DNA of 64,000 nt from Flavobacteriaceae bacterium CRH (GCA_001507425.1 LMAJ01000011.1:62001-126000); one strand, 5' to 3'. Positions 1 through 8,790 are shown, counted from the first letter of the stretch. Notes: generated by a model not told the origin, from the letters alone. A program made the numbers and translations.

Positions 1-1
1 T

Positions 2-124
2 AATAAAAAGCTGGAAAAAACTATAATTTATTCTAAAATAGGAGGAAAAACAACTTTAATTTTTGGTGATAAGAAACAAAATATCACTTTGAAAAAAGGA
101 GAAAAGCTAGAAATAAACTGGTAA
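2..124 (+). CDS. C-terminal end of a protein cut by the window edge, possibly a secreted glycoside hydrolase
   Basis: An open frame enters from the left edge and gives 40 residues before a TAA stop. The tail is rich in beta-strand-like alternation and ends KKGEKLEINW, the kind of short beta-sandwich end seen in large secreted glycoside hydrolases such as GH95 fucosidases. That family guess is weak because only the last strand is visible. The frame stops about 25 bases before a strong hairpin, as expected for a true gene end. Confidence 0.45.
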   Translation, partial: NKKLEKTIIYSKIGGKTTLIFGDKKQNITLKKGEKLEINW

Positions 125-149
125 AATAGTTCTAAACACAATCTTTGTC

Positions 150-182
150 AAACCCGACAGGTTTTCAAAACCTGTCGGGTTT
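150..182. terminator. Bidirectional hairpin terminator between converging genes
   Basis: The arms AAACCCGACAGGTTTT and AAAACCTGTCGGGTTT form a perfect 16-bp stem with a one-base centre. It lies between the end of the left-edge gene and the stop of the minus-strand cvpA gene, so it probably serves both. Confidence 0.75.
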
Positions 183-196
183 AATTATAGTAAATA

Positions 197-754
197 CTAT
201 TCTTCTTTAGAATTTGTTTCTTTAGACTTTTCTTCTTCAGACTCTTTCTTATGCTTTTCTCTAAAATCCTCATACCATCCTTCAATAGTAGGATAAACAT
301 ACGCCGCCACTTTTTTTATCGGATTATAAAAAATAGAATCGTCTAGAGTTTCTTTTTTTGCAAAAGTGTTATCGAAATTTATTTTCTCAAAAAGCGCAAT
401 AATAATACTTAAAATCAGGATTGTCTTCAGGATTCTAAAAAATCCTCCGCCTACTTTATTCAACCAGCCCAACTGAGCAAAATCAGCAATTCCCGTTAAA
501 AGTTTAGCCAATAAGTAAACACCAATAACGACTAATATAAAAGTCAGGAAAAAAGCCGTAACCTGAACAGTATTCGGGTTCCAGGAAACATGCTTCACGA
601 TAATTTCTTTCATAAAAGAGGAGAATTTAATCGCTAAATAAATTCCCAGTAACAAAGAAATAAAAGAAGCAATTTCTACAAAAAGGCCATTTTTTATCCC
701 TTTGTATAAACTGTAAGCCAAAAGCCCTCCCAAAATCATATCTAGAATACTCAT
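197..754 (-). CDS. CvpA family membrane protein (colicin V production protein family)
   Basis: This 185-residue protein has four hydrophobic segments (about residues 5-25, 28-50, 64-85 and 104-122) followed by a charged, Glu/Lys-rich cytoplasmic tail. The order of segments and the early GLLAYSLYKGIKNGLFVEI stretch match the CvpA family, inner-membrane proteins of uncertain role linked to envelope stress and purine-operon context in other bacteria. It stands alone here, transcribed away from the next gene, with an AT-rich, repeat-filled upstream region. Family assignment is good and cellular role is not known from sequence. Confidence 0.8.
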   Translation of the reverse strand: MSILDMILGGLLAYSLYKGIKNGLFVEIASFISLLLGIYLAIKFSSFMKEIIVKHVSWNPNTVQVTAFFLTFILVVIGVYLLAKLLTGIADFAQLGWLNKVGGGFFRILKTILILSIIIALFEKINFDNTFAKKETLDDSIFYNPIKKVAAYVYPTIEGWYEDFREKHKKESEEEKSKETNSKEE

Positions 755-834
755 ATTTCTGTCGTTTTATTGAGCCGCAAATATATGTTTTTTTAGGTTC
801 AAAGGTTCAAAGATTCAGAGATGCAAAGGTTTTT

Positions 835-985
835 TGGCTCACAGATTATACGGATTTAGCGGATTAACGCAGGTTAAAATTATTTGGCTGATTTATGGCT
901 TAAAGTTTTCGTGATTTGCTATTAAAGATTACAGAATAAAAAAATAAAATCTGCGTTGATCCTTTAAATCCGCGCCATCCGTGTG
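835..985. repeat. Imperfect inverted repeat, common flavobacterial intergenic element
   Basis: A left half reading like CGGATTTAGCGGATTAACGCAG is matched in inverse orientation by CTGCGTTGATCCTTTAAATCC about 95 bases later. A half-copy of the same text (GCGGATGACGAGGATTTAAG) lies at about 61696-61716. The rest of the 755-1139 gap holds no gene that I can support. A possible -7 promoter element TATCTTTG is at 1047-1054, ahead of the next plus-strand gene. Confidence 0.6.
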
Positions 986-1070
986 CCGTTTATTCATAAT
1001 AAAAACGGAAGTTTTCGTTTTTTAAGGTCTTTGGGTTTGAAGTCCGTATCTTTGCAAATCTAATTTTAGA

Positions 1071-1130
1071 ATTCAGATTGCAGATTTTAGATTTTTAAAT
1101 CAGCAATCTAAAGTCTAAAATCTAAAATCA
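1071..1130. repeat. Palindromic AGATTGCAGATTTTAGATT element
   Basis: Short units of AGATTTTAGATT and their complement alternate and can fold back on themselves. The same units recur at 61645-61675 and 62670-62756, so this is a dispersed palindromic repeat. It sits in the leader just before the gene at 1140. Confidence 0.6.
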
Positions 1131-1139
1131 TAAATAAAA

Positions 1140-1496
1140 ATGTCCAGAGATACACAACTAAAAGAGCGTTGGGAAAAGCTCGTCGATATACTTTCAAATC
1201 AGTTTTCGCAAGGTGAAGATTTAGATTTAGATGCCATAATTTACCTAATTGGAGTTCAGGAACTCGGAAAAGTACACCGTGAATTCAAAAAAGATGAAAA
1301 ATTAAACCTAATGCACATCGCCATTTGCCGATTATTAGAACCATACGGATTTTATGAATTCGATTTTTTTGATGGAGATGGATGGCCACATTATAAAGTA
1401 AAAGAAGAGTTGCCGCCACTAAAAGCAGGAGAACAATCGGTTTTGATGAAAGAAGCGATTGTGAATTATTTTTTAGAAAGAAAATTGATTGAGTAA
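1140..1496 (+). CDS. Conserved hypothetical protein, 118 residues
   Basis: A soluble protein with no signal peptide or membrane segment. It opens with a charged helix (SRDTQLKERWEKLVDIL) and has a predicted helical core followed by an acidic, aromatic patch FYEFDFFDGDGWPHYK near residues 72-87. I do not recognise a named domain. Small proteins of this kind occur near pheS in Flavobacterium, but I know of no function. The ATG follows an A-rich stretch as usual for this group, and a TATCTTTG -7 element lies 86 bases upstream. Confidence 0.7.
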   Translation: MSRDTQLKERWEKLVDILSNQFSQGEDLDLDAIIYLIGVQELGKVHREFKKDEKLNLMHIAICRLLEPYGFYEFDFFDGDGWPHYKVKEELPPLKAGEQSVLMKEAIVNYFLERKLIE

Positions 1497-1560
1497 ATTT
1501 TTAATTTCAGTTGCATTTTCAGTAGTTGCGACTGTAAATTACAACTGAAAACTTAGAAAA

Positions 1561-2085
1561 ATGTGTAGATATGCAGTAATATCTTATAAACCTCATTACG
1601 CTTGTTTTAATTGTCAAAAAACATTTAAAAGAAGGCTTAAGAAAGATATAAAAGAAGGTAAAGAATTCACTTATGAAGCCAAATGTCCAGAATGCGGACA
1701 ATTAATGGCTAATATGGGTTTTGATTTTGAATCACCGAAAAAAGATGATGCAAGAAAGTGGGAACATATTAAAAGTTTATATTCTGTTGGAATCACCTTT
1801 CATTCCTGTGGATGCAGCGGCCCAGGCTATATTCCTAATTCAAAAGAAAAATTACAAGAATATTTTCAAGACTTAAAAGGGAAATACCTGAAGAATATGG
1901 ATTTCTGGCGGACAAGGACAGAGCCAACCAACAATAGAGAAAGAGATAGGGATTGGGATAAAAACTGGGTTGAATTAGGTAGTGTAACACGAAAACACAG
2001 AGAAATTATCAAGAATCAGGAAGGAATAGACTTTTGGTTGGAGAGAGTGAAAGAAATAGAAAGTAAAATTAACTTGATAAAATAG
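1561..2085 (+). CDS. Zinc-ribbon-containing hypothetical protein, 174 residues
   Basis: Two cysteine pairs, CFNCQK near residue 15 and CPECGQ near residue 41, form a probable zinc ribbon. A further HSCGC cluster follows near residue 81. The C-terminal half is charged and helical. There is no signal peptide or membrane segment. I recognise no named family, and a nucleic-acid-binding role is only a guess from the zinc ribbon. It sits between two housekeeping-type genes, 64 bases after the previous stop and 79 bases before pheS, and may be a recent insertion there. Confidence 0.65.
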   Translation: MCRYAVISYKPHYACFNCQKTFKRRLKKDIKEGKEFTYEAKCPECGQLMANMGFDFESPKKDDARKWEHIKSLYSVGITFHSCGCSGPGYIPNSKEKLQEYFQDLKGKYLKNMDFWRTRTEPTNNRERDRDWDKNWVELGSVTRKHREIIKNQEGIDFWLERVKEIESKINLIK

Positions 2086-2164
2086 ATTTAAAAGGAAACT
2101 TAAACTTTAAACGCTATACTTGGAACAAATTTCTTAAATTTGTTCCTTCAATTATTGAAGGAAA

Positions 2165-3184
2165 ATGATAGACAAGATAAAACAACATATAGAGGAAGCT
2201 AAAGCCTTTAATGATAAAAATAAAGAATCCTTAGAGCAGTTCCGTATTAAATATTTAGGTAGTAAAGGTTTGTTGAAAGAACTTTTTACAGAGTTCAAAA
2301 ATATTCCGAACGACCAGAAAAAAGACTTCGGGCAAGTAATAAATACTTTAAAAGCTGTTGCTGAAGAAAAAGTAAGAGTTATTCAGGAAGAGCTGGAAAG
2401 CAAAGAAGAAGTAAAAGGAGTTTTTGGTGATTTATCAAGATCTTCAGAGCCTGTAATTATTGGTTCTCGTCATCCTATTTCTATTGTAAAAAATCAGATT
2501 ATCGATATTTTTGCCAATATCGGATTCAACGTTTCCGAAGGACCGGAAATCGAAGACGACTGGCATAATTTTACCGCATTGAACTTACCGGAATACCATC
2601 CGGCGCGTGACATGCAGGATACATTTTTCATTCAGACTAATCCTGATGTGTTATTGCGTACGCATACATCATCTGTTCAGGTGCGTTATATGGAAAATAA
2701 CAAACCGCCAATTCGTACTATTTCTCCGGGACGTGTATTTCGTAACGAAGCTATTTCGTCACGTTCGCACTGTATTTTCCATCAGGTTGAAGGATTGTAC
2801 ATTGACAAAGACGTTTCGTTTGCAGATTTGAAACAAACATTGCTTTATTTTACCAAAGAAATGTTCGGAAAATCGAAGATTCGTTTACGTCCGTCTTATT
2901 TCCCATTTACAGAGCCAAGTGCTGAAATTGATATTTATTGGGGACTAAAAACAGAAACCGATTACCGTATTACAAAAGGAACAGGCTGGTTAGAAATTGG
3001 AGGTTGCGGAATGGTTGACCCGAACGTTCTTAAAAATTGCGACATCAATCCTGATGAATACAACGGTTTTGCTTTCGGAATGGGAGTTGAGCGTATCGCA
3101 ATGTTACTTTATCAAATTGGTGATATCCGTATGTTTTACGAAAATGACGTTCGTTTCTTAGAGCAATTTAAAGCAAATATTTAA
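2165..3184 (+). CDS. pheS: Phenylalanine-tRNA ligase alpha subunit
   Basis: This is the catalytic alpha subunit of the alpha2-beta2 enzyme that charges tRNA-Phe. An N-terminal coiled coil (about residues 1-90) is followed by the class II synthetase core. Motif 2 appears in [14 protein letters not shown] and motif 3 in [14 protein letters not shown] near residues 305-318. The length of 339 residues is normal. The beta subunit gene is not next to it, which is usual in flavobacteria. The 14-bp hairpin downstream is its terminator. Confidence 0.96.
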   Translation: MIDKIKQHIEEAKAFNDKNKESLEQFRIKYLGSKGLLKELFTEFKNIPNDQKKDFGQVINTLKAVAEEKVRVIQEELESKEEVKGVFGDLSRSSEPVIIGSRHPISIVKNQIIDIFANIGFNVSEGPEIEDDWHNFTALNLPEYHPARDMQDTFFIQTNPDVLLRTHTSSVQVRYMENNKPPIRTISPGRVFRNEAISSRSHCIFHQVEGLYIDKDVSFADLKQTLLYFTKEMFGKSKIRLRPSYFPFTEPSAEIDIYWGLKTETDYRITKGTGWLEIGGCGMVDPNVLKNCDINPDEYNGFAFGMGVERIAMLLYQIGDIRMFYENDVRFLEQFKANI

Positions 3185-3200
3185 TTTTAAGTCGAAAGTC

Positions 3201-3239
3201 AAAAGTCGAAAGTCTCAAAGTTTGGGACTTTCGACTTTT
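3201..3239 (+). terminator. Rho-independent terminator after pheS
   Basis: The arms AAAAGTCGAAAGTC (3201-3214) and GACTTTCGACTTTT (3226-3239) form a perfect 14-bp stem with an 11-base loop and a T run. Extra partial copies of GTCGAAAGTC and GACTTATAAC on either side suggest the hairpin belongs to a repeated element. Confidence 0.7.
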
Positions 3240-3261
3240 TGACTTATAACTTTTGACACAT

Positions 3262-3669
3262 ATGAAAGCAGATATAACAATCCCCGAAGTAGAAAACGTA
3301 TTTTTAGCTGCCGTTCAGGAATGGAGCGACGATTTTATGGAAAAAGTATGGTACGCTTATCTTGTAAACGATAGCGACTTTAATTTAGACAGCGTTATGG
3401 TGGTTTCAAAAGCTTTTGGAACTATTGATGGCGAAATGAAAAAAACATCTGTTTTACGTCATGCTTTTGTAGAAGTTCCCGCTGTTTCAGTCGTAAAAAT
3501 TGAAATGATCGAAAAAAGCCTTTTGGTTCTAAACAACGAATTTATGGTAACTTTCTTCATCGGAAATACTTTATACGACAAGAAATTCATCTTCAAATCA
3601 AACCTAATCAACGAAAAGAATACGGAAGAAGTACCGATTTTGTTTGTTGAGGGGGTAATGGTTAAGTAG
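3262..3669 (+). CDS. Conserved hypothetical protein, 135 residues
   Basis: I place the start at the ATG at 3262 (MKADITIPEVENVFLA). The frame can be extended to a TTG at 3253, but ATG fits this group better and the extension would enter the pheS terminator region. The protein is soluble and predicted beta-rich in its second half. No catalytic motif is visible and I do not recognise a domain. It is an orphan gene immediately after pheS, followed by a strong terminator. Confidence 0.7.
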   Translation: MKADITIPEVENVFLAAVQEWSDDFMEKVWYAYLVNDSDFNLDSVMVVSKAFGTIDGEMKKTSVLRHAFVEVPAVSVVKIEMIEKSLLVLNNEFMVTFFIGNTLYDKKFIFKSNLINEKNTEEVPILFVEGVMVK

Positions 3670-3742
3670 AAAATAGAGTATAGAATATAGAGAATAGAAA
3701 ATAGAAAATAGAAAATAGACTTTAGGAAATAGATAAAAGAAG

Positions 3743-3784
3743 AAAGAGTCAAGACGAAATTAATAAGTCTTGACTCTTTTTTTA
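3743..3784. terminator. Hairpin terminator, bidirectional
   Basis: The arms AAAGAGTCAAGAC (3743-3755) and GTCTTGACTCTTT (3767-3779) make a perfect 13-bp stem followed by T's. It lies between converging genes (3262-3669 plus, gpsA minus). Around it, copies of AATAGAAAATAG (3668-3720) and their complement ATTCTATTCTCTATG (3803-3830) form a looser outer inverted repeat. Confidence 0.75.
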
Positions 3785-3837
3785 TGTTAATAGGTGAAAA
3801 TCTATATTCTATTCTCTATGTTCTATATTCTTAAAAT

Positions 3838-4833
3838 TTAATCCAAAGACTCCGTTAATTTTTTAAATACAGACTTCGCATCTTTTCCTTCGTATAAAAT
3901 GCTGTAAACGGCATCGATAATAGGCGTTTTGGCACCGTAACCCTGATTTAGTTTGTAAGCGCTTTTTGTGGCGTAATAACCTTCGGCAACCATGCTCATT
4001 TCCATCATGGCACTTTTTACGGTATAACCTTTTCCGATCATGTTTCCGAACATTCTGTTTCTGGAGAAAACGGAATATCCTGTAACCAATAAATCGCCTA
4101 AATAAGCCGAATCATTAATGTTACGTTTCATTTTATGAACCTTTCTGATGAATTTTTTCATCTCACGAATTCCGTTACTCATCATCACGGATTGGAAATT
4201 GTCTCCATAACCTAAACCATGTGCAATTCCGGCAGCAATAGCATAAATGTTTTTAAGCATCGCAGCATATTCAGTACCAATAATATCATCTGAAATTTTC
4301 GCTTTGATATAATTTCCTGAAAGTGATTTGGCAACAATAGAAGCTTTATCCGGATCGCCACAAGCAATTGTTAAATACGAAAGTCTTTCTAATGCCACTT
4401 CTTCAGCGTGACATGGACCTGTAATAACGCCAATGTTGTAATATGGAATGTCGTATTGAATATGAAAATGTTCTCCAACAATTAAACTCGTTTCAGGAAC
4501 AATTCCTTTAATAGCTGAAAAGATAATTTTATCTGCTAAAGAAACTGTCAGATTTTTTAATTCAGCATCTAAGAAAGCAGACGGAATAGCAAAAATTACA
4601 TAATCTGCATATTCAACTGCTTCATTTATATTGTTGGTCAATCTAAGTTTATTAGTGTCGAATTCGACAGAACTTAGATAATTTGGATTGTGTTTGTATT
4701 TCTCAATGTGCTCGATCGCAGCATCATTACGCATATACCAAGCTATTTCTGAAAGATTTACGCATAACATTTTTGCAATTGCCGTCGCCCAACTTCCACC
4801 TCCAATTACTGCAAACTTTAATTTTTCGCTCAT
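3838..4833 (-). CDS. gpsA: Glycerol-3-phosphate dehydrogenase [NAD(P)+]
   Basis: The enzyme interconverts dihydroxyacetone phosphate and sn-glycerol 3-phosphate and supplies the phospholipid backbone. The N-terminal nucleotide-binding motif is GGGSWATAIA (about residues 11-20). Other GpsA hallmarks are FSAIKGIVPE near 106, GPCHAEEVALE near 138, and the helical domain with ISDDIIGTEYAAMLKNIYAIAAG near 180. Length 331 is normal. The first hydrophobic stretch is the Rossmann strand and not a signal peptide. A good promoter lies just upstream on the minus strand. Confidence 0.95.
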   Translation of the reverse strand: MSEKLKFAVIGGGSWATAIAKMLCVNLSEIAWYMRNDAAIEHIEKYKHNPNYLSSVEFDTNKLRLTNNINEAVEYADYVIFAIPSAFLDAELKNLTVSLADKIIFSAIKGIVPETSLIVGEHFHIQYDIPYYNIGVITGPCHAEEVALERLSYLTIACGDPDKASIVAKSLSGNYIKAKISDDIIGTEYAAMLKNIYAIAAGIAHGLGYGDNFQSVMMSNGIREMKKFIRKVHKMKRNINDSAYLGDLLVTGYSVFSRNRMFGNMIGKGYTVKSAMMEMSMVAEGYYATKSAYKLNQGYGAKTPIIDAVYSILYEGKDAKSVFKKLTESLD

Positions 4834-4851
4834 TATTTTAATAATTTAAAG

Positions 4852-4883
4852 CAAAAGTACTTAATAATGTAGTAATAATACAA
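4852..4883 (-). promoter_or_regulatory. Promoter of gpsA (Bacteroidetes type)
   Basis: On the minus strand a -7 element TACTTTTG (4852-4859) fits the TAnnTTTG consensus, and a TTG -33 element (4881-4883) lies 21 bases upstream. The predicted start is about 10 bases before the gpsA ATG. The stretch from here to 5067 holds no gene that I can support. Confidence 0.6.
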
Positions 4884-5067
4884 AATCTGATTTAAGAAAT
4901 TTAAAATTACCCCAATAAATAATAGTTTTCAGACAGTTCTTAATAACAATCAAAATATTTTATGCACTACACAATAATAATTCAATTGTTGTGTTATAAC
5001 TAGTTGTAAATTAGAATTTTAATGAGTTTAGCGAAAATTGAGTTAGTTAGTTTTGTTTTAGTATTTT

Positions 5068-5108
5068 AAAAAGGCGTTCCTAAATATAATTTAAGAACGC
5101 CTTTTTTT
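5068..5108. terminator. Hairpin terminator with T runs on both strands
   Basis: The arms AAAGGCGTTC and GAACGCCTTT flank a 15-base loop, with A's before and T's after, so it can act in both directions. The most likely client is the minus-strand alcohol dehydrogenase transcript whose gene ends 229 bases upstream. Confidence 0.65.
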
Positions 5109-5257
5109 ATAAATTCCAATTTCTAAAAATTCCAAATTCCAACATTTGGGTTTCGCATAAAAAGATTTAATATACCAATAAAAAAACTCCAAATCCCAAT
5201 TTTCTAAATTCGAAATTCCAATTGCTTCACACTAAATATAGATTTTAACTTCAAATA

Positions 5258-5305
5258 AAAATTCCAAATTCCAATAACACATTTAGTTTTGGAATTTGGA
5301 ATTTT
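5258..5305. repeat. Perfect 17-bp inverted repeat of ATTCCAAATTCCAA type
   Basis: The arms at 5258-5274 and 5289-5305 are exact complements built from ATTCCAAATTCCAA text. Looser copies of the same text fill 5110-5336 and recur at 54218-54258 and 58880-58990, so this is a dispersed AT-rich palindromic repeat. There is no gene in 5109-5336. Confidence 0.65.
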
Positions 5306-5336
5306 ATCCGAGGGTTCGGGATTGGAATTTATAAAT

Positions 5337-6494
5337 TTAGTAGCTCATTTCAACAATCGATTTTACTTTGTCTAAAGTAATCAATTGTTTTTCTCCTAAA
5401 CCTTTCCAGCCTCTTTCGTCGAAACGATTTACAATAAAATCTGCTGTTTTATCGTAGTCATTTACATATTGTGAAAGTTTAGTATCCATTCCCATAGTAT
5501 GGAAAAATTCTACCGTTTTATTAATAGCTTCTTTGGCAACTTCGTCTTCTGAACCCGTTAGGTTAAATATTCTTCTTCCGTATTGTGCCAGTTTTGCTTT
5601 TTTAGTTTCGAACATTACCGTGTACAAACTTGGGCCGATAATCGCTAAAGTTCTTGCGTGGTCAATATCGTATAAAGCCGTTAATTCGTGGCCAATCATG
5701 TGTGTCGCCCAGTCAGACGGAACACCTTTTTGAATAAGTCCGTTTAGCGCCATGGTACAGCTCCACATAAAGTTGGATGCCAATGCATAATCCGTTGGGT
5801 TTTCTACTACTTTTGGACCAACTTCGATTAACGTTTGTAAAATTCCTTCTGCAATTCGGTCTTGTAAAAAACCTTCGTGCGGATACGTTAAGTATTGCTC
5901 CATTACGTGCGTGTAAGCATCTACAACACCATTTTGCAATTGTCTCTTTGGCAAAGATTCAATTACGGTTGGGTCGCAAATAGAGAATTGAGGAAACAAA
6001 GCACTTCCGCCGGAAGATAGTTTTTCCTGAGTTGCTTTAATTGTTACGACATATCCTGAATTCATTTCGCTTCCCGTTGCCGGCAAAGTCAAAATAGTTC
6101 CAAAAGGCACTGCATTTTCTTTAATCAACAGACGTTTTTGTAAAATGTCAATCGGATTTCCGTCAAAATTTACGGCAGCCGAAATAAATTTCACGCCATC
6201 AATAACAGATCCGCCACCAACAGCCAGAATAAAATCGATTTTTTCGGCTTTAATAACGTCAACTGCTTTCATCAAAGTTTCAAAATGCGGATTTGGTTCA
6301 ATTCCACCAAATTCAACAATATCAAAACCTTTTAAATTCTTGATAACCTGTTCGTGAATCCCGTTTTTAAAAATACTTCCGCCACCATAAGCCAAAAGAA
6401 TTTTAGCATCTTTTGGTACTAAAGTCGAAAGTTTTTCAATTTGTCCTTTTCCGAAAATTAAATTCGTCGGATTATATAATTCAAAGTTTAGCAT
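5337..6494 (-). CDS. Iron-containing alcohol dehydrogenase, YqhD/BdhA type
   Basis: This is a group III metal-dependent alcohol dehydrogenase or aldehyde reductase, probably NADPH-dependent as in YqhD, which detoxifies reactive aldehydes. The N-terminus NFELYNPTNLIFGKGQIE and the cofactor loop LAYGGGSIFKNGI (about residues 34-46) match YqhD. GGGSVIDGVKF follows near residue 95. Metal ligands fit D and H in VVDAYTHVMEQ (about 190-200) and two His in WATHMIGHELTALYDIDHAR (about 262-281). Length 385 is normal. The DJ-1/PfpI gene 104 bases upstream is on the same strand, and such pairs occur in carbonyl-stress responses. The LysR gene further upstream may regulate both. Confidence 0.88.
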   Translation of the reverse strand: MLNFELYNPTNLIFGKGQIEKLSTLVPKDAKILLAYGGGSIFKNGIHEQVIKNLKGFDIVEFGGIEPNPHFETLMKAVDVIKAEKIDFILAVGGGSVIDGVKFISAAVNFDGNPIDILQKRLLIKENAVPFGTILTLPATGSEMNSGYVVTIKATQEKLSSGGSALFPQFSICDPTVIESLPKRQLQNGVVDAYTHVMEQYLTYPHEGFLQDRIAEGILQTLIEVGPKVVENPTDYALASNFMWSCTMALNGLIQKGVPSDWATHMIGHELTALYDIDHARTLAIIGPSLYTVMFETKKAKLAQYGRRIFNLTGSEDEVAKEAINKTVEFFHTMGMDTKLSQYVNDYDKTADFIVNRFDERGWKGLGEKQLITLDKVKSIVEMSY

Positions 6495-6598
6495 GATTTT
6501 TTTTTAAGTTTCTGAGACTCTAAGTTCCTGAGACTCTAAGTTTTTTTAAGATATTGAAATCTTAGTAACTTACAGTCTAAGCAACTTAGAACCTATTT

Positions 6599-7354
6599 TT
6601 AGTTTAATTGTTGCAATAATTTTCCAGCCACCAATTTAGACGAAGCCGGGTTTTGTCCGGTAATCAAAAGTCCGTCTTCGACAGCGTAAGGCTGCCAGTC
6701 TGCACCTTTAGAAAATTTTGCTCCATTTTGAGTTAAAGCATCTTCTAATAAAAACGGGACAACTTTGGTTAAACCAACACCTTCTTCTTCAGAATTTGTA
6801 AAACCGGTTACTTTTTTATCTTTCACTAAAAACTCCCCTTTTACTTTTACGTTTTTTAAAACTGCCGGAGCGTGACAAACAAAAGCTACCGGTTTATTAT
6901 GTGTGTAAAAAGATTCGATTAAAGCGATTGAATTTTTATCTTCAACTAAATCCCAAAGTGGTCCGTGACCGCCCGGATAAAAAACAGCGTCATAATCTTT
7001 TTGATTAATAGTCGAAAGTTTATGCGTGTGTTTTAATTTTTCCTGTAATGTTTTATCGGCATCAAAACGTTTTGTGTCTTCGGTTGCAGATGCCGGATCA
7101 GCACTTTTTGGGTCAATTGGCGGTTGGCCTCCAAGTGGTGTTGCGATTGTAATTTCAACTCCCTGATCTAGTAATTCATAATAAGGTGCAGCAAATTCTT
7201 CTGACCAAAATCCTGTTTTTTCTCCCGTGTTACCTAGTTTATCATTACTGGTAACAACAAATAATACTTTTTTCATGCTTTTTTTTGATTTTTGAGCTGT
7301 AGCAGAAATGCTAAAAGCTGTGAATATTATAATTGCTAGTGCTGTTTTTTTCAT
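6599..7354 (-). CDS. Exported DJ-1/PfpI family protein (Hsp31-like class I glutamine amidotransferase fold)
   Basis: A signal peptide (about residues 1-20, ending SATAQ) precedes a DJ-1/PfpI domain. The nucleophile elbow is AFVCHAPAVLKN near residue 160. FYPGGHGPLWDL near 130 carries the His of the HGxxxD/L motif, and the early Glu is in GFWSEEFAAPYY. This order matches the HchA/Hsp31 branch, whose members act on glyoxals or as chaperones. Export to the periplasm is unusual for the family but common in Bacteroidetes homologues. It is divergent from a LysR gene 85 bases away. Confidence 0.85.
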   Translation of the reverse strand: MKKTALAIIIFTAFSISATAQKSKKSMKKVLFVVTSNDKLGNTGEKTGFWSEEFAAPYYELLDQGVEITIATPLGGQPPIDPKSADPASATEDTKRFDADKTLQEKLKHTHKLSTINQKDYDAVFYPGGHGPLWDLVEDKNSIALIESFYTHNKPVAFVCHAPAVLKNVKVKGEFLVKDKKVTGFTNSEEEGVGLTKVVPFLLEDALTQNGAKFSKGADWQPYAVEDGLLITGQNPASSKLVAGKLLQQLN

Positions 7355-7370
7355 AAGTTATAATTTTTAA

Positions 7371-7436
7371 CAAATTTACGATTAATGTGATATTACTAAA
7401 TATAAAATAAACTATGTTTGTTATAAATATATTTAT
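7371..7436. promoter_or_regulatory. Divergent promoter and LysR operator candidate
   Basis: On the minus strand TAAATTTG (7371-7378) fits a -7 element about 17 bases ahead of the DJ-1 gene. A perfect 14-bp palindrome ATAAATATATTTAT (7423-7436) ends three bases before the LysR start and has the T-N11-A form typical of LysR sites. Assignment to the LysR protein is inferred from position. Confidence 0.5.
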
Positions 7437-7439
7437 GTC

Positions 7440-8345
7440 ATGGTAAATTTGGAATGGTACAGAACTTTTAAATCTGTATACAAAAACGGAAATTTTTCTG
7501 TAGCTGCAAAAGAGCTTTTTATGAGCCAACCTGCAGTTAGTCAGCAAATATCAATGTTAGAAGCTCATGTTGGCTATAAATTATTCAACAGAAAATCTAA
7601 AGGCGTTGAACCAACTGAATATGCTAAGTTACTCAATAATTTAATTATTGACGCACTCGACCGATTAGAAACTGTCGAAAGTGGATTTAGGGCAAAAGCG
7701 GAGGATTCTGTCCGATTAGTTTCTGTTGGAGTTTCAAAAGATTTATTTAATAGTTGCGGAAGTGTCTTAATTTCCAAATTCGATTTTATCGATTTTACTT
7801 TTGCCGAAGATGATGCTCTCTTTGCACTTGTCGATGCTAAAAAACTTGATTTTGCCATTACAACAAAAAGATTTGATACGTTCGATACGATTTATGAAAT
7901 CGTCGGAAAAATTAAATTGATCATGGTGGCACCAATGAATTTAGACATAGAAGAATTTCGCAAGAAATTAAAAGCTGATAATTATACAGAAACTGAAAAA
8001 TGGCTCAACGACCAAAAATGGTATAGTCATGATGCAAGGATTCCATATATAAAATTATTCTGGCTGCATGCTTTCAGTAAAAAAAGACCATCAATGGTTC
8101 CTAATTATATCATTCCGTCAGAATCTGAAATGCTCGAAATGTTATCTAAAAATTCAGGAATTGCCATAACATGGAATTGTAATGCCAGAAAATATATCAA
8201 AGAAAACAAATTGCAATTGGTTTGGAATAGTTTTCACGTTCCGGAGGAATTTGTGTATGTACTAACGGCTAAAAACAATAATTTGAATTCTTTCTTTGAC
8301 GCAATTTCTAAAGAATTGAAATTGTTTTTGGGCAATAGATTATAA
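7440..8345 (+). CDS. LysR family transcriptional regulator
   Basis: The N-terminal winged helix-turn-helix is clear: the recognition region reads NFSVAAKELFMSQPAVSQQI (about residues 18-37) followed by LEAHVGYKLFNRKSKGVEPT. The C-terminal part (about 90-301) is a substrate-binding-like effector domain, somewhat divergent. Length 301 is typical. It is transcribed divergently from the DJ-1 and alcohol dehydrogenase genes, the classic arrangement for a LysR regulator and its targets, so an aldehyde or redox signal is a reasonable inference. Confidence 0.88.
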   Translation: MVNLEWYRTFKSVYKNGNFSVAAKELFMSQPAVSQQISMLEAHVGYKLFNRKSKGVEPTEYAKLLNNLIIDALDRLETVESGFRAKAEDSVRLVSVGVSKDLFNSCGSVLISKFDFIDFTFAEDDALFALVDAKKLDFAITTKRFDTFDTIYEIVGKIKLIMVAPMNLDIEEFRKKLKADNYTETEKWLNDQKWYSHDARIPYIKLFWLHAFSKKRPSMVPNYIIPSESEMLEMLSKNSGIAITWNCNARKYIKENKLQLVWNSFHVPEEFVYVLTAKNNNLNSFFDAISKELKLFLGNRL

Positions 8346-8398
8346 TCTTAATTGCTTTCCAATAAATATTTAACCAACCAAATCCCTTAAACCTAAAA

Positions 8399-8767
8399 AT
8401 GAAAACAGCAGCGAATATTTTATTACTATTAACCGTGTTTTTTATTATCAATTCCTGTACTGAAGAACAAATAATAGATGCTATAACAGCAGATTGTCGG
8501 GGACAATCATCTACGCTTGAAATACAATATTCTTTAGATCCACTCAACTCTAAGAGAATTAATTATGTATTAAAATATGATGGAAGTGGAAGTTTAAGTT
8601 CTATAGTCTGGACATTTGGTGACGGAAAAACAGAGACCGTAAATGGCTTAAAAGTAACACACTTTTATGAGACAGTTGGAACCTATGAAGTTAAAGCTGA
8701 CGTTACAGTTACAAAAGATGAGGAGGAATGTCCTGTAACCGAAAATAAAAGGGTACAGGTGAACTAA
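8399..8767 (+). CDS. Small lipoprotein with a PKD-like domain
   Basis: A 122-residue protein with a lipoprotein signal peptide (hydrophobic core about 6-17, lipobox INSC with Cys near residue 20). A single PKD-like beta-sandwich spans about 45-115, with the hallmark WTFGDGK and a later HFYETVGTYEVKADV. It should sit in the outer membrane or face outward. It lies 53 bases after the LysR gene and is probably an independent flavobacterial surface lipoprotein of unknown binding partner. Confidence 0.75.
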   Translation: MKTAANILLLLTVFFIINSCTEEQIIDAITADCRGQSSTLEIQYSLDPLNSKRINYVLKYDGSGSLSSIVWTFGDGKTETVNGLKVTHFYETVGTYEVKADVTVTKDEEECPVTENKRVQVN

Positions 8768-8790
8768 GATATTTTTTTGCCACCAACTTT

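Noticed and set aside
3668..3830. CRISPR-like array in the AATAGAAAATAG repeats
   Set aside because: The units are short, tandem and without spacers of even length. They form an inverted repeat around a terminator.
4884..5108. Possible small RNA ending at the 5068-5108 hairpin
   Set aside because: A TAGTTTTG element lies near 5046 on the plus strand, but the implied transcript would be only about 45 bases and there is no TTG partner. The hairpin is better explained as the terminator of the minus-strand alcohol dehydrogenase.
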